Below are positions 42,990-53,358 of a DNA stretch of 64,000 nucleotides, in pieces; within the stretch, counting starts at the first letter, position 1, and the number at the start of each line of letters is the position of its first letter. A program made the position numbers and the translations under genes. This stretch comes from Allopusillimonas lactea (lineage in GTDB: Bacteria; Pseudomonadota; Gammaproteobacteria; Burkholderiales; Burkholderiaceae_B), in assembly GCF_021653995.1 (NCBI RefSeq), contig NZ_JAJJOZ010000001.1, positions 310,001 to 374,000 on the forward strand, given 5' to 3'. Under the pieces are notes generated by a model. That model searched no databases and was not told where the DNA came from. It saw only the letters and a program-made list of their open reading frames with translations.

Positions 42990-43961
42990 TCAAGCTGGCG
43001 TGATGCCCGCTTTTTTGATGATCTCGCCCCATTTCTCGGTTTCTTTTTTCTGGAAATCGGCAAGCTCCTCGGGTGATGAGGTCACTGGCCGGGTACCGGT
43101 TTGGCTGTAGAACTGCTTCGCGGCGTTACGGCTCGTCGCCTTGACTAGCAAGTCGTGCAGCGTAGCGACAACATCCTTGGGCGTGCCGGCCGGCACATAG
43201 GCGGCAAACCAGTAGCCCATTTCGTAGCCAGGAACACCGGCCTCGGCGATTGTGGGCACATCGGGCGACAGCGGCGAGCGTTGGGTGCGCGTGACACCAA
43301 GTGCGCGCAGCTTGCCTGATTGCACCTGCGGCAGGCCGGTTGCCATATCCGCCATCATCATGTCGACCTGCCCGCCGAGCAAGTCGGTGATGACCAGCGG
43401 GTTGCTTTTGTAGGGTACATGGAGCAGCTCTACCCCGGCCATTTGCTGGAACAGTTCACCGGCCACGCGGCTGCTTGAACTGCCGCTGCCGAAGCTGTAT
43501 TTGCCGGGGTTTTCCTTGGCCATGCGGATAAAGTCTTGTACGGACTTGGCCGGAGAAGCGAGGTTGACGACCATGATTTGGCCACCCGTGCCCAGCAGCG
43601 TTACGGGCTGAAAATCGGCAACGGGATCGTAGCTCAGTTTTTTGTACAGATGCGGATTGGCCGATTGCGAAGTGTTGGTGGTGATCAGCACCCTGTAGCC
43701 GTCAGGTTTGGCGCGAGCGACGTCGGCAGCGCCGATCATGGCGCTGGCACCGGCCTTGTTCTCGATCACGACAGCTTGGCTGGTTTGTTCCGTAACGCCC
43801 TGGCCGAGTGCGCGGGCGAGTTGGTCGGTGGCACTTCCCGCGCCGAACGGCACGACGAAGGTAATGGGTTGGTCGGGATACTTGGCCTGGGCGGCCAGTG
43901 GCGCGGCCAGGCAGGTGGCGGCGGCCAGCAGCAGGCCGAGGGTGAGGCGATGCGGATGCAT
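42990..43961 (-). CDS. Bug-family tripartite tricarboxylate transporter substrate-binding protein
   Basis: A 323-residue periplasmic receptor of the Bug family, hugely expanded in Alcaligenaceae. The signal peptide is LTLGLLLAAATCLAAPLAAQA. Mature blocks are YPDQPITFVVPFGAGSATDQLARALG, VVIENKAGASAMIGAADVARAKPDGY and the C-terminal YVPAGTPKDVVATLHDLL. It follows the AtuA-like genes on the same strand. No TctA/TctB is adjacent, so it is an orphan receptor. Ligands of this family are carboxylates and similar small molecules. Confidence 0.94.
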   Translation of the reverse strand: MHPHRLTLGLLLAAATCLAAPLAAQAKYPDQPITFVVPFGAGSATDQLARALGQGVTEQTSQAVVIENKAGASAMIGAADVARAKPDGYRVLITTNTSQSANPHLYKKLSYDPVADFQPVTLLGTGGQIMVVNLASPAKSVQDFIRMAKENPGKYSFGSGSSSSRVAGELFQQMAGVELLHVPYKSNPLVITDLLGGQVDMMMADMATGLPQVQSGKLRALGVTRTQRSPLSPDVPTIAEAGVPGYEMGYWFAAYVPAGTPKDVVATLHDLLVKATSRNAAKQFYSQTGTRPVTSSPEELADFQKKETEKWGEIIKKAGITPA

Positions 43962-44022
43962 AGTCAGTCTCCTTGGTTATTGGTGATGGGTGTTGCGTTG
44001 ATGATCTGGCGCTGTGCGGCGC

Positions 44023-44514
44023 TCAGACGACGTCTGGCAAGCCGCGGGCGAGCACGGCGCTCACTTCGATCGGGATATCCAGCAGATGAAAGGACAGCCC
44101 CTTGCCATGCGCGTCCAGGTTGAGCGCGCTGTTCACGCCGCCATCGAGTACATCGTGCAGCACGAAGTTGAGCGCGCCCAGCGTAGGGATTTCGTAACGG
44201 TCGACGCGACTCGGGTGACGGTAGCTGAACCAGTCGCGCACTGCCTGCGCGGTGAGCTGCCGGGCGAGCAGCGCATAGTTGGCTTCGTCATAGGCGATGA
44301 CACTGATATTCGAGATGTTGCCCTTGTCGCCGGTGCGGCTGTGGGCCAGCCGATAAAGCGGGACGGTGACAGCATCGGTGCCCCTGGCGGCGACCGTCGC
44401 TGTGGAAGCTGCGCTGGCGGCCATGTGATGCGCGCCGGCTTCAGCGATGCCATCGGCGCTATGGCTGGTGCCGCTGGCACCGATTTTGGGGGTATGGGCT
44501 GAATGCGTGACCAT
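44023..44514 (-). CDS. AtuA C-terminal-domain-like protein
   Basis: A 163-residue protein whose second half (about residues 50-160) matches the C-terminal domain of AtuA from acyclic terpene utilisation: VPLYRLAHSRTGDKGNISNISVIAYDE, then LDGGVNSALNLDAHGKGLSFHLLDIPI. In AtuA proteins of Pseudomonas this domain is fused to the N-terminal DUF1446 domain; here it is a separate gene 33 bp downstream of it. The first about 50 residues are Ala/Ser/His-rich and poorly conserved. ATG 44514 has AAGGA upstream. The biochemical role is unknown. Confidence 0.82.
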   Translation of the reverse strand: MVTHSAHTPKIGASGTSHSADGIAEAGAHHMAASAASTATVAARGTDAVTVPLYRLAHSRTGDKGNISNISVIAYDEANYALLARQLTAQAVRDWFSYRHPSRVDRYEIPTLGALNFVLHDVLDGGVNSALNLDAHGKGLSFHLLDIPIEVSAVLARGLPDVV

Positions 44515-44547
44515 ACGGTATGTTCCTTTGATTGTTTTGCTCGACTT

Positions 44548-45894
44548 CTATTCTTCGAAGCGCCAGCCAGCGGGTGCAAGCTCGCGTGGTATCAACGCCG
44601 AGACGCTGCCCAGGCGTGCGCGCAGCGATGTGCGTACACCACCCCCGCCGGCCGGGCCGCAGGTGTAGAGCGCGGTAACTTCGCGCAACACGTGCTCGGC
44701 CGTGGCGCGATCAGTGTGCGCACCCGCCACCCGCAGCCGCACGTCGCGTGCGTGGCTGTCGGGTGCTCCGCCCAGCATCTCGCCGCTGTCGTCGCCCAGT
44801 ATGCTGGTGACGCCAATCAGATCGAAGCGTAGCGGCAGGCGATGGCCGATGCGCCGGCGCACCGTGTCGGCGGCGAGCCGGGCACGGGCCTCGGCCTGCA
44901 CCCCTGCATAGGAGATCTCGGCCTCGGCCAGCCAGCCGCCCTGATAGCAGACGTTGACCTTGAGCGTATCTGGCCGTGCGTGGCCGCGCACGTCGTATAC
45001 GCGCACCCTATCGGCGCCTGGTTGCGCCACACGCGCCTGGCTGATGTCGGCGACGACGTCGGGCGTGAAGTAGGCAGCCGGGTCGTGCACTTCGTAAAGG
45101 AGTTGTTCTTTGACTGTAAGGCTGTCCACCCGTCCACCGGTGTTGTCGGCCTTGCCGACCTCGAAGCCGCCATCGGCATCGATGCGGGCAATGGGGTAAC
45201 CCAGCGTATCCATGCCAGGTACGTCCTTCAGGCCCGGGACGGCAAAGTATCCGCCGGTGACCTGAGTGCCGCATTCGAGCAGGTGGCCCGCCATGGTGGC
45301 GCCCGCCAGCCGCTGCCAGTCGTCGCCGGCCCAATCAAAATGGGCCAGCGCGCAGCCCACAGTTAAAGACGGGTCTGACACGCGTCCGGCTACGACAATG
45401 TCCGCGCCGGCACGCAGCGCCTCACCGATTTCCGCCGCACCCTGATAAGCGTTGATGCTGACGATGTCCAGCGTGTCCATCGCCGGCCCGAGCTGCTCCC
45501 GCAGGTAGGACTTCTGCGCAGCGTCGTTCAGCGTATCGCCCGAGAGCACCGCGATACGCGGCGCTCGCAGGCCCAGTTCACCGGCCAGCCTTCGGATGCG
45601 GCGCGCCGCAGCGGGCGGGTTGGCGGCGCCAAAATTGCTGACGATGCGTATGCCGTGCCGCAGACAAGGTTCGAGTGCCGGGCGCAGCAGGTCATCGAGT
45701 AGCGGCTCATAGCCGAGCTCGGGGTCGCGGTTGCGCGCCAGTTGCGCCAGCGCGAGCGTACGTTCGGCAAGGGTTTCAAAGATCAGGGCATGGCCGCCCT
45801 GGCGTACCAGGGTGTCGACGACAGGGCCGACGCCGTCCGTGCGGTCGCCCGAGAACCCTGTTGCGCAAGCAATGATCAGCGGTGTGTCTGGCAT
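44548..45894 (-). CDS. AtuA N-terminal-like (DUF1446) acyclic terpene utilisation family protein
   Basis: A 448-residue DUF1446 protein. It begins PLIIACATGFSGDRTDGVGPVVDTL. GIRIVSNFGAANPPAAARRI, VSINAYQGAAEIGEALRAGADIVVAGRVSDPSLTVG and HLLECGTQVTGGYFAVPG are family hallmarks. AtuA is essential for citronellol/geraniol catabolism in Pseudomonas, but its reaction is not established, and many Burkholderiales carry such genes next to transport genes for other acids. ATG 45894 has AGGAGAAAGGA upstream; the 36-codon extension to 46002 is rejected. It is divergent from a LysR gene. Confidence 0.88.
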   Translation of the reverse strand: MPDTPLIIACATGFSGDRTDGVGPVVDTLVRQGGHALIFETLAERTLALAQLARNRDPELGYEPLLDDLLRPALEPCLRHGIRIVSNFGAANPPAAARRIRRLAGELGLRAPRIAVLSGDTLNDAAQKSYLREQLGPAMDTLDIVSINAYQGAAEIGEALRAGADIVVAGRVSDPSLTVGCALAHFDWAGDDWQRLAGATMAGHLLECGTQVTGGYFAVPGLKDVPGMDTLGYPIARIDADGGFEVGKADNTGGRVDSLTVKEQLLYEVHDPAAYFTPDVVADISQARVAQPGADRVRVYDVRGHARPDTLKVNVCYQGGWLAEAEISYAGVQAEARARLAADTVRRRIGHRLPLRFDLIGVTSILGDDSGEMLGGAPDSHARDVRLRVAGAHTDRATAEHVLREVTALYTCGPAGGGGVRTSLRARLGSVSALIPRELAPAGWRFEE

Positions 45895-46078
45895 GTCTTC
45901 CTTTCTCCTCACGCCTCGTGCCGATGCGGCGCGTGGGCCGCGGTATGTGACGTACTGCGCGTCTTGCCGGGCGTCGAGCCTGGTGCCCACTGCGTGGCGC
46001 ATCGCGATGAAGAAATGATAGGCACCCAGGATTAATAAGTAAAATACAAAAATACGATCAATTAATAGAGAAAATAAT
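45895..46078. promoter_or_regulatory. Divergent promoter region between the LysR gene and the AtuA-like operon
   Basis: The 184-bp spacer ends in an AT-rich tract (46031-46078), unusual for this GC-rich DNA, with ATTAAT at 46031-46036 and 46061-46066 and repeated AAATAC/AATAC. This is the expected place for the LysR-type regulator to bind and control the divergent operon and itself. No exact operator can be fixed. Confidence 0.45.
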
Positions 46079-47002
46079 ATGAATATCGCGGCCCGGCATC
46101 TGCGTGCTTTCGTGGCTTTGTGCGAAGAGAAACACTTCTCCCGGGCTGCGGCGCGCTGTCACCAGACTCAGCCGGCCTTCAGTGCGCTGATTCGCACGCT
46201 CGAAGAGCAGGTGGGTGCGCGCCTCTTCGACCGCAGCACACGCAAAGTCGAGCTCACGCGCGAAGGTGAGCGCCTGTTGGAGACGGCGCTGCGTGTGCTG
46301 CGGGATATCGATGACGCGGTGGGCGACATCCGCGACCGAATCGCGATCCGAAAAGGCAGAGTGGCCATTGCGGCGTTGCCTTCGCTGGCGGCGGGGTGGC
46401 TGCCGGATATCTGTGCGCAGTTTCATGCCGCACACCCTGGCGTGGATCTGATCTTGCGCGATGCCTTGCTGGAGCCATGCCTGGCACTGGTGCGTGCCGG
46501 CGCGGCCGATTTCGCCGTTGCGGCAATGGGCCGCGAAATGGCCGGGCTTGCGGTGGAACCATTGTGCGAGGATGCGTTTTACCTGGTCTGCCGCGACGAT
46601 CACCACCTTGCCGGGCGAACGTCGCTGCGGCTTGCGGACTTGGCGGGCTGCGACATGATCCAGCTGGGGCAGGGCAGCAGCGTGCGCCAGAGCCTGGCGC
46701 CGCGCATCGACAGCCAGGGTTTGCGAACGTTTCTGGAGGTGGATCATCTGGCAACCGTGACCGGGCTGGTGGCGGCAGGCCTGGGGGTGAGCTTGGTGCC
46801 AGGCATGACATTGTTCCAGTTTCGTCATCCGCGCATACGCATTGTCCCGCTGGCGTCGCGCGATCGCATCATGCGCGCGCTTTATCTCATTCGCCGCCAG
46901 GATCGTAGCCTGCCCGGCGCCGCGCAAGCCTTTTATGACGTCCTGTTGGCGCGGCGCAGCGAAATACGAGCCCTGGATCCGCGCGTCAAGCCGGCAGGCT
47001 GA
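46079..47002 (+). CDS. LysR-family transcriptional regulator
   Basis: A 307-residue LysR regulator. The N-terminal winged HTH (AARHLRAFVALCEEKHFSRAAARCHQTQPAFSALIRTLEEQVGARLFDRSTRKVELTREG) precedes a LysR substrate-binding domain (GRVAIAALPSLAAGWLPDICAQF to the C-terminus). It is divergent from the AtuA-like/Bug operon, which it probably controls in response to a substrate or intermediate of that pathway. Confidence 0.94.
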   Translation: MNIAARHLRAFVALCEEKHFSRAAARCHQTQPAFSALIRTLEEQVGARLFDRSTRKVELTREGERLLETALRVLRDIDDAVGDIRDRIAIRKGRVAIAALPSLAAGWLPDICAQFHAAHPGVDLILRDALLEPCLALVRAGAADFAVAAMGREMAGLAVEPLCEDAFYLVCRDDHHLAGRTSLRLADLAGCDMIQLGQGSSVRQSLAPRIDSQGLRTFLEVDHLATVTGLVAAGLGVSLVPGMTLFQFRHPRIRIVPLASRDRIMRALYLIRRQDRSLPGAAQAFYDVLLARRSEIRALDPRVKPAG

Positions 47003-47265
47003 CGCCCACGGCCGACGGTGCACGGCACATGGCGGCCAACTCCATAGCCTGAACGAGATCTTGCGAATGGAAATGACGCTGCGGCACCACGGCCACAGCC
47101 TGCGGGCTGCTGTCCCGATCGAGATACAGGCACCGGCATTGAGGCGTACGCTGCATATTGCACGGCCCCGCGCGCGCCACGCCTACAATATGGCCTTCCG
47201 AGCAAATACTAACTTTGGAATGGGCAATGCCTTGCTGTCGCGCGGCATGATGCCTCCCCCCCACC

Positions 47266-49071
47266 ATGAAGTTCACCCCCCGCCCTGCGCCCACCGATCG
47301 CAACGACCTCTATGCCCTCAAGTCGCTGCTGCCTTACGTATGGCAATTCAAGTATCGGGTGTTGGCGGCGCTCGCCTGTCTGGTGGCGGCCAAGGTCGCC
47401 AGCGTCATCTTGCCGCTCTACCTGAAAGACGTAGTCGACGCCTTGAGTGTGCCTGCCACGATGCTGGCGCTGCCGCTGGCCGCGCTGGCCGGCTATGGCT
47501 TTGCGCGCCTTGCCACGAGTGTTTTCGGCGAATTGCGTGACGTGCTGTTTGCGCGGGTCACGCAGGGGGCGATACGCCGCATTGCTACCCGGCTGTTCGA
47601 GCATCTTTTTTCACTGTCGCTGCGTTTTCACATGCAGCGCCAAACGGGCGGCCTGAGCCGCGACATCGAGCGTGGCACAAAGGGCGTTGGCTTTCTGCTC
47701 AATTTCATGGTGTTCAATATCCTGCCCACCTTGCTGGAGATCGGCATGGTGGCCGGTATATTGCTGTGGCGCTACGACCTGCGTTTTGCGGTGGTCACGT
47801 TGGGCACTATCGCCGCCTACGTGCTCTTTACACTGCTGGTAACCGAGAAGCGCATGGTGTACCGGCGCAGCATGAACGAGCTTGACAGCAAGGCCAACAG
47901 CCGCGCCATTGATGCGCTGCTCAACTACGAGACGGTCAAGTATTTTGGCAACGAGGCCTACGAGGTGCGCCGTTACGACCGCAATCTGGGCAAATGGGCC
48001 GATTCGGCAGTGAAGAACCAGATTTCGCTCAATCTGCTGAACATGGGGCAGGGCGCAATCATCACCGTTGGTATCAGCTTGCTGCTATGGTTGTCGGCCG
48101 ATGGCGTTGTGCGCGGCACGATGACGGTTGGCGATGTGGTGCTGGTGTCGGCGTATCTTACGCAACTGTATGCACCGCTGAATTTCCTGGGCTTTGTGTA
48201 CCGCGAAATCAAGCACGCGCTGGCCGATATGGAGCGCATGTTCAGGCTGATGGACCAGTCGCGCGAAGTCGCTGACCGGCCCGACGCGCAGGCGCTGCGC
48301 ACTGATCGCGCCGCAATCGTCTTCGATGGCGTTGATTTCGGCTACGAACCTACGCGGCAAATACTGCGTGGCGTATCGTTCTCGATACCAGCTGGCCATA
48401 CGGTGGCGGTTGTCGGGGCGTCGGGTGCTGGAAAATCGACGTTGTCGCGGCTGTTGTTCCGGTTCTACGACGTGGATAGCGGCGCCGTGCGCATCAATGG
48501 CACCGATGTGCGCGACCTGACCCAGGCCAGCCTGCGCCAGCATATCGGCATTGTTCCGCAGGATACGGTGCTGTTCAATGACACCATTCAATACAACATT
48601 GCCTATGGCAACCCTGATGCGGGCGAGGAGGACATCGTGCGCGCGGCAAAGGCCGCCAGCATCCACGATTTCGTGCTGAGCCTGCCCGAGGGCTATCACA
48701 CACAGGTAGGCGAGCGCGGCCTGAAGCTTTCGGGCGGCGAGAAGCAGCGCGTTGCCATTGCGCGGGCCATTCTCAAGAACCCACCAATCATGGTGTTCGA
48801 TGAAGCCACCAGTGCGCTGGATACGCGCACCGAGCGGGCCATCCAGCAGGAACTGGAGCAGATTGCACGCGATCGCAGCACGCTCATTATTGCGCACCGA
48901 TTGTCTACAATTGTGAATGCCGACCAGATCATTGTGCTCGATCATGGCCAGGTGCTGGAGCGCGGCACGCACGCCGAGCTGCTCGCCCGCGGCGGGCGTT
49001 ATGCGCAGATGTGGCGGATGCAGCAGGCGCATGAAGAGGGGGTGGATGCCCCGGCGCAGGCGCAGGCGTGA
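47266..49071 (+). CDS. Atm1-type ABC transporter (permease fused to ATPase)
   Basis: A 601-residue half-transporter resembling the Atm1/HMT1 class, which exports glutathione-linked or sulfur-containing species and metals. Six membrane helices occupy about residues 20-310 (ILPLYLKDVVDAL; QRQTGGLSRDIERGTKGV; EVRRYDRNLGKWADSAVK). The ATPase domain has Walker A GASGAGKST (Lys390), LKLSGGEKQRVAIARAILKNPP and PIMVFDEATSALD. Location beside the suf operon fits a role in Fe-S or glutathione-persulfide export, as inferred for Atm1 homologues. ATG 47266 follows a poor ribosome site. Confidence 0.9.
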   Translation: MKFTPRPAPTDRNDLYALKSLLPYVWQFKYRVLAALACLVAAKVASVILPLYLKDVVDALSVPATMLALPLAALAGYGFARLATSVFGELRDVLFARVTQGAIRRIATRLFEHLFSLSLRFHMQRQTGGLSRDIERGTKGVGFLLNFMVFNILPTLLEIGMVAGILLWRYDLRFAVVTLGTIAAYVLFTLLVTEKRMVYRRSMNELDSKANSRAIDALLNYETVKYFGNEAYEVRRYDRNLGKWADSAVKNQISLNLLNMGQGAIITVGISLLLWLSADGVVRGTMTVGDVVLVSAYLTQLYAPLNFLGFVYREIKHALADMERMFRLMDQSREVADRPDAQALRTDRAAIVFDGVDFGYEPTRQILRGVSFSIPAGHTVAVVGASGAGKSTLSRLLFRFYDVDSGAVRINGTDVRDLTQASLRQHIGIVPQDTVLFNDTIQYNIAYGNPDAGEEDIVRAAKAASIHDFVLSLPEGYHTQVGERGLKLSGGEKQRVAIARAILKNPPIMVFDEATSALDTRTERAIQQELEQIARDRSTLIIAHRLSTIVNADQIIVLDHGQVLERGTHAELLARGGRYAQMWRMQQAHEEGVDAPAQAQA

Positions 49072-49140
49072 AGGTCGCCAGGATGATGGAGGCTGCGGTT
49101 TTGCAGTGATAAAAAATTCAATTACAATACCGTGCCTTAT

Positions 49141-49166
49141 AAAAGGCCGCCGCAGGCGGCCTTTTT
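49141..49166 (+). terminator. Intrinsic terminator between the ABC exporter and suf operon
   Basis: AAAAGGCCGCC pairs perfectly over 11 bp with GGCGGCCTTTT around a GCA loop, followed by T residues. It isolates the suf regulator from the upstream gene; the A/T flanks could allow bidirectional activity. Confidence 0.88.
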
Positions 49167-49221
49167 CTCGGCCCGATGCCAAGGCGTTGCGACCAACCCC
49201 TCCGCATTTCTTTCCTTGAAC

Positions 49222-49246
49222 ATACAGTACCAAAATGGTACTATAT
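49222..49246. promoter_or_regulatory. Candidate Rrf2/SufR-type operator at the suf operon
   Basis: The inverted repeat ATACAGTACC-AAAAT-GGTACTATAT has 10-bp arms with one mismatch, centred 48 bp upstream of the GTG start of the Rrf2 gene. Its position over the likely promoter suits autorepression by the [Fe-S]-sensing regulator. Assignment is by position and symmetry. Confidence 0.65.
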
Positions 49247-49281
49247 GCGCATTGTAAAATTCACTGCCGGAGGCGGAGCAC

Positions 49282-49805
49282 GTGCTGCGCATCAGCAAGA
49301 TCATGGATTACGGCACGTTGGTGCTGACCCACATGGCGGGGGCGCCAACCGGCGTGTACAGCGCTGCGGATCTCGCAGCCACCCTGGGCTTGGGCCAGCC
49401 CACCGTCAGCAAAATCCTCAAGTTACTCGGCCAGCACGGCCTGGTGCGCGGCAGTCGCGGCGCGCGGGGCGGCTACACGCTCAGCCGCCCCGCGTCCCAG
49501 ATCAGCATTGCCGATGTCATCGATGCCCTCGAAGAGCAGCCCTTTGGCCTGACCGAATGCACCGCCCAACCGGGCGCCTGTAGTGTCGAGGCGGGTTGCC
49601 ACATCCGCAGTAATTGGCAGCGCATCAATGCCATTGTGCGGCGCACCCTCGAAGATGTGTCCATTGCCGACATGACGCCCCCGGGTGCAATACCGGGCGG
49701 CACCGCCGAGTTTTCCTTGAATTTCCGGCCGGGGTCCCGGCCAGCGGCGCCCGCGCCGCAATCCAAGTCCCGTGTGGCCGAAGCCACGACATGGAGCCTT
49801 CCCGA

Positions 49806-49809
<4 letters not shown>
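49282..49809 (+). CDS. Rrf2-family Fe-S-sensing regulator of the SUF operon
   Basis: A 175-residue Rrf2-family repressor of the SUF-linked subfamily. The winged HTH covers residues about 5-68 (ISKIMDYGTLVLTHMA, SAADLAATLGLGQPTVSKILKLLGQHGLVRGSRGARGGYTLSRP). Cys93, Cys100 and Cys106 (C-x6-C-x5-C) are the likely cluster ligands. GTG 49282 is the start, preceded by GGAGGCGGAG. The stop overlaps the sufB ATG. It probably represses the operon when clusters are sufficient. The C-terminal 40 residues are a non-conserved Pro/Ala-rich tail. Confidence 0.92.
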
Positions 49810-51278
<1,469 letters not shown>

Positions 51279-51292
51279 GGAGAATTACACAC

Positions 51293-52060
51293 ATGCTGAG
51301 CATCAAAGATCTGCACGCCTCGATCGAAGAAAAGTCGATCCTGCGCGGTTTGAACCTCGACGTCAAAGCGGGTGAGGTGCACGCCATCATGGGCCCCAAC
51401 GGCGCTGGCAAGAGTACGCTGTCGCAAGTACTGGCGGGTCGCGAAAACTACGCAGTCACCAAAGGGTCGGTCGAATTCCTTGGCAAAAACCTGCTTGACA
51501 TGCCTATTGAAGAGCGGGCACGCGCAGGCCTTTTCCTGGCATTCCAGTACCCGATCGAAATCCCGGGTGTATCCAACGCCTACTTCCTGCGCACCGCTGT
51601 CAACGCCGGGCGCCGCCACCGCGGCGAGCCCGAGCTGGACGCGATGGACTTCATCAAGCTGGCCAAGGCCGAAATGAAGAACGTCGGCATGCGGGAAGAG
51701 TTCCTCTACCGCTCCGTGAACGAAGGGTTCTCGGGCGGCGAGAAGAAGCGCAATGAAATTCTGCAGATGTCGCTGCTGCAGCCCAAGCTGGCCATCCTCG
51801 ACGAAACTGATTCGGGGCTGGACATCGATGCGCTCAAGACGGTGGCTAATGGTGTGAACCGCATGCGTTCGCCCGACCGCGCCATGATCGTCATTACCCA
51901 CTATCAGCGTCTGCTCGACTACATCGTGCCTGACTATGTGCACGTGCTTGCGGGCGGGCGCATCGTGCGCTCCGGCGGGCGTGAGCTGGCGTTGGAGCTC
52001 GAGGAGCAGGGCTATGGCTGGGTAGAAGACAAGCCAGCCGGCAAAGGGGCGGCCGCATGA
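51293..52060 (+). CDS. sufC: Fe-S cluster assembly ATPase SufC
   Basis: A 255-residue ABC-type ATPase that powers SufBCD. Walker A is GPNGAGKSTLSQVLAG, the signature FSGGEKKRNEILQMS, and Walker B LAILDETDSGLDIDALK. ATG 51293 has AAGGAG nine bases upstream. The stop overlaps sufD. The longer frame to 51002 is a shadow across sufB. Confidence 0.97.
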   Translation: MLSIKDLHASIEEKSILRGLNLDVKAGEVHAIMGPNGAGKSTLSQVLAGRENYAVTKGSVEFLGKNLLDMPIEERARAGLFLAFQYPIEIPGVSNAYFLRTAVNAGRRHRGEPELDAMDFIKLAKAEMKNVGMREEFLYRSVNEGFSGGEKKRNEILQMSLLQPKLAILDETDSGLDIDALKTVANGVNRMRSPDRAMIVITHYQRLLDYIVPDYVHVLAGGRIVRSGGRELALELEEQGYGWVEDKPAGKGAAA

Positions 52061-53358
52061 GTACGCTTGCCCCCTGGATTGACAGCTACGCGGCGCGCCA
52101 GCGGGCCGCGGGCGCCACGGCGCCGGCGTGGCTTGCCACGCTGCGTGCGCAGTCGCTGGCGCGTTTCGCCGATGAAGGCTGGCCCGCAAGCAATCTGGAA
52201 GCCTGGCGTCATACCTCGCTGGCGGTGCTGGCGGGGCAGGCCTTTGCGCTACCCGAGCAAAGCGCGGCGGCCACTGTACCAACGCCGTGGTCTGATGCCG
52301 ATGATGGACACTGGATGGTGTTTGTTGATGGCGCCTACGCACCCGCATTGTCGCGCATCGGCACCCTGCCGGGCGGCGTGCGCCTGCAGCCGCTGTCACA
52401 GGCTCTGGCCGAAGCCCCCGATACCATTGAGGCGGCGTTTGGGGATGCCGCCGCGGGTTTCAGCAGCGAGGCGCTGAACACGGCGCTCGCGGCCGACGGC
52501 GCGGTGCTGCGCCTGGCGCAGGGTGCGGTGCTCGAAGAAACCCTGCACTTGGTGTTCATCGCGGCCACCCCTGGCGCGGCCAGCTTCGCGCGCAACCTGG
52601 TGCTGGCCGAGGCGGGCGCGCAGGCGACCATCCTCGAACACTATATGGGGCACGGCAGCCAGGCCAGCCTTACCAATACTGTCACGCGCCTGAGGCTTGA
52701 CGCTGACGCTCACGTCACGCACCTGAAGCTGCAGAACGAAGACCTGGCGGCTTTCCACTTGGGGGCCGTAGATGTCTCGCAAGGTCGAGGCTCGGTATTC
52801 AACTCGCATTCCATGTCTTTTGGCGCGCGTCTGGCCCGCCATGATATCCACACTGATTTCGCCAGCCCTGGCGCCGAGGCTTTGCTCAATGGCCTGTATT
52901 ACGTCAACGGCAAGCGTCATGTCGATCACCACACGTTCATCCGGCACAGCCAGCCGCATTGCGTGAGCCGGGAGTTCTACCGCGGCGTGCTCGACGACAC
53001 CGCACGCGGGGTATTCGGCGGCCGCATCTATGTGGCGCCGGGCGCCGACAAGACCGACGCCATACAGCGTTCCGACAGCCTGCTGCTATCGCGGCTGGCC
53101 AAGGCCGATGCGCGCCCCGAGCTCGAAATCTACGCCGATGATGTCAAGTGCGCACACGGCGCGACCGTTGGCCAGTTGGATGAAACCAGCTTGTTTTACC
53201 TGCGTTCACGCGGATTGGACGAAGCGCATGCACGGCATGTGCTGACCTACGCATTTGCGGCTGAAGCCATTTCCCGTATCGGGGCCGATGCCTTGCGCAA
53301 TCGCATCATCGGCGCCATCCGCGCCTTGGCGCCCGCCGAGCTGGGAGACCTGTCATGA
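52057..53358 (+). CDS. sufD: Fe-S cluster assembly protein SufD
   Basis: A 433-residue SufB paralogue, partner of SufB and SufC. The N-terminal region (ARFADEGWPASNLEAWRHTSLAVLAG) is typical. The beta-helix core includes FNSHSMSFGARLARHDIHTDFASPGAEALLNGLYY, and the C-terminal block KTDAIQRSDSLLLSRLAKADARPELEIYADDVKCAHGATVGQLDE contains conserved residues. It overlaps both sufC and sufS by 4 bp. Confidence 0.96.
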   Translation: MSTLAPWIDSYAARQRAAGATAPAWLATLRAQSLARFADEGWPASNLEAWRHTSLAVLAGQAFALPEQSAAATVPTPWSDADDGHWMVFVDGAYAPALSRIGTLPGGVRLQPLSQALAEAPDTIEAAFGDAAAGFSSEALNTALAADGAVLRLAQGAVLEETLHLVFIAATPGAASFARNLVLAEAGAQATILEHYMGHGSQASLTNTVTRLRLDADAHVTHLKLQNEDLAAFHLGAVDVSQGRGSVFNSHSMSFGARLARHDIHTDFASPGAEALLNGLYYVNGKRHVDHHTFIRHSQPHCVSREFYRGVLDDTARGVFGGRIYVAPGADKTDAIQRSDSLLLSRLAKADARPELEIYADDVKCAHGATVGQLDETSLFYLRSRGLDEAHARHVLTYAFAAEAISRIGADALRNRIIGAIRALAPAELGDLS

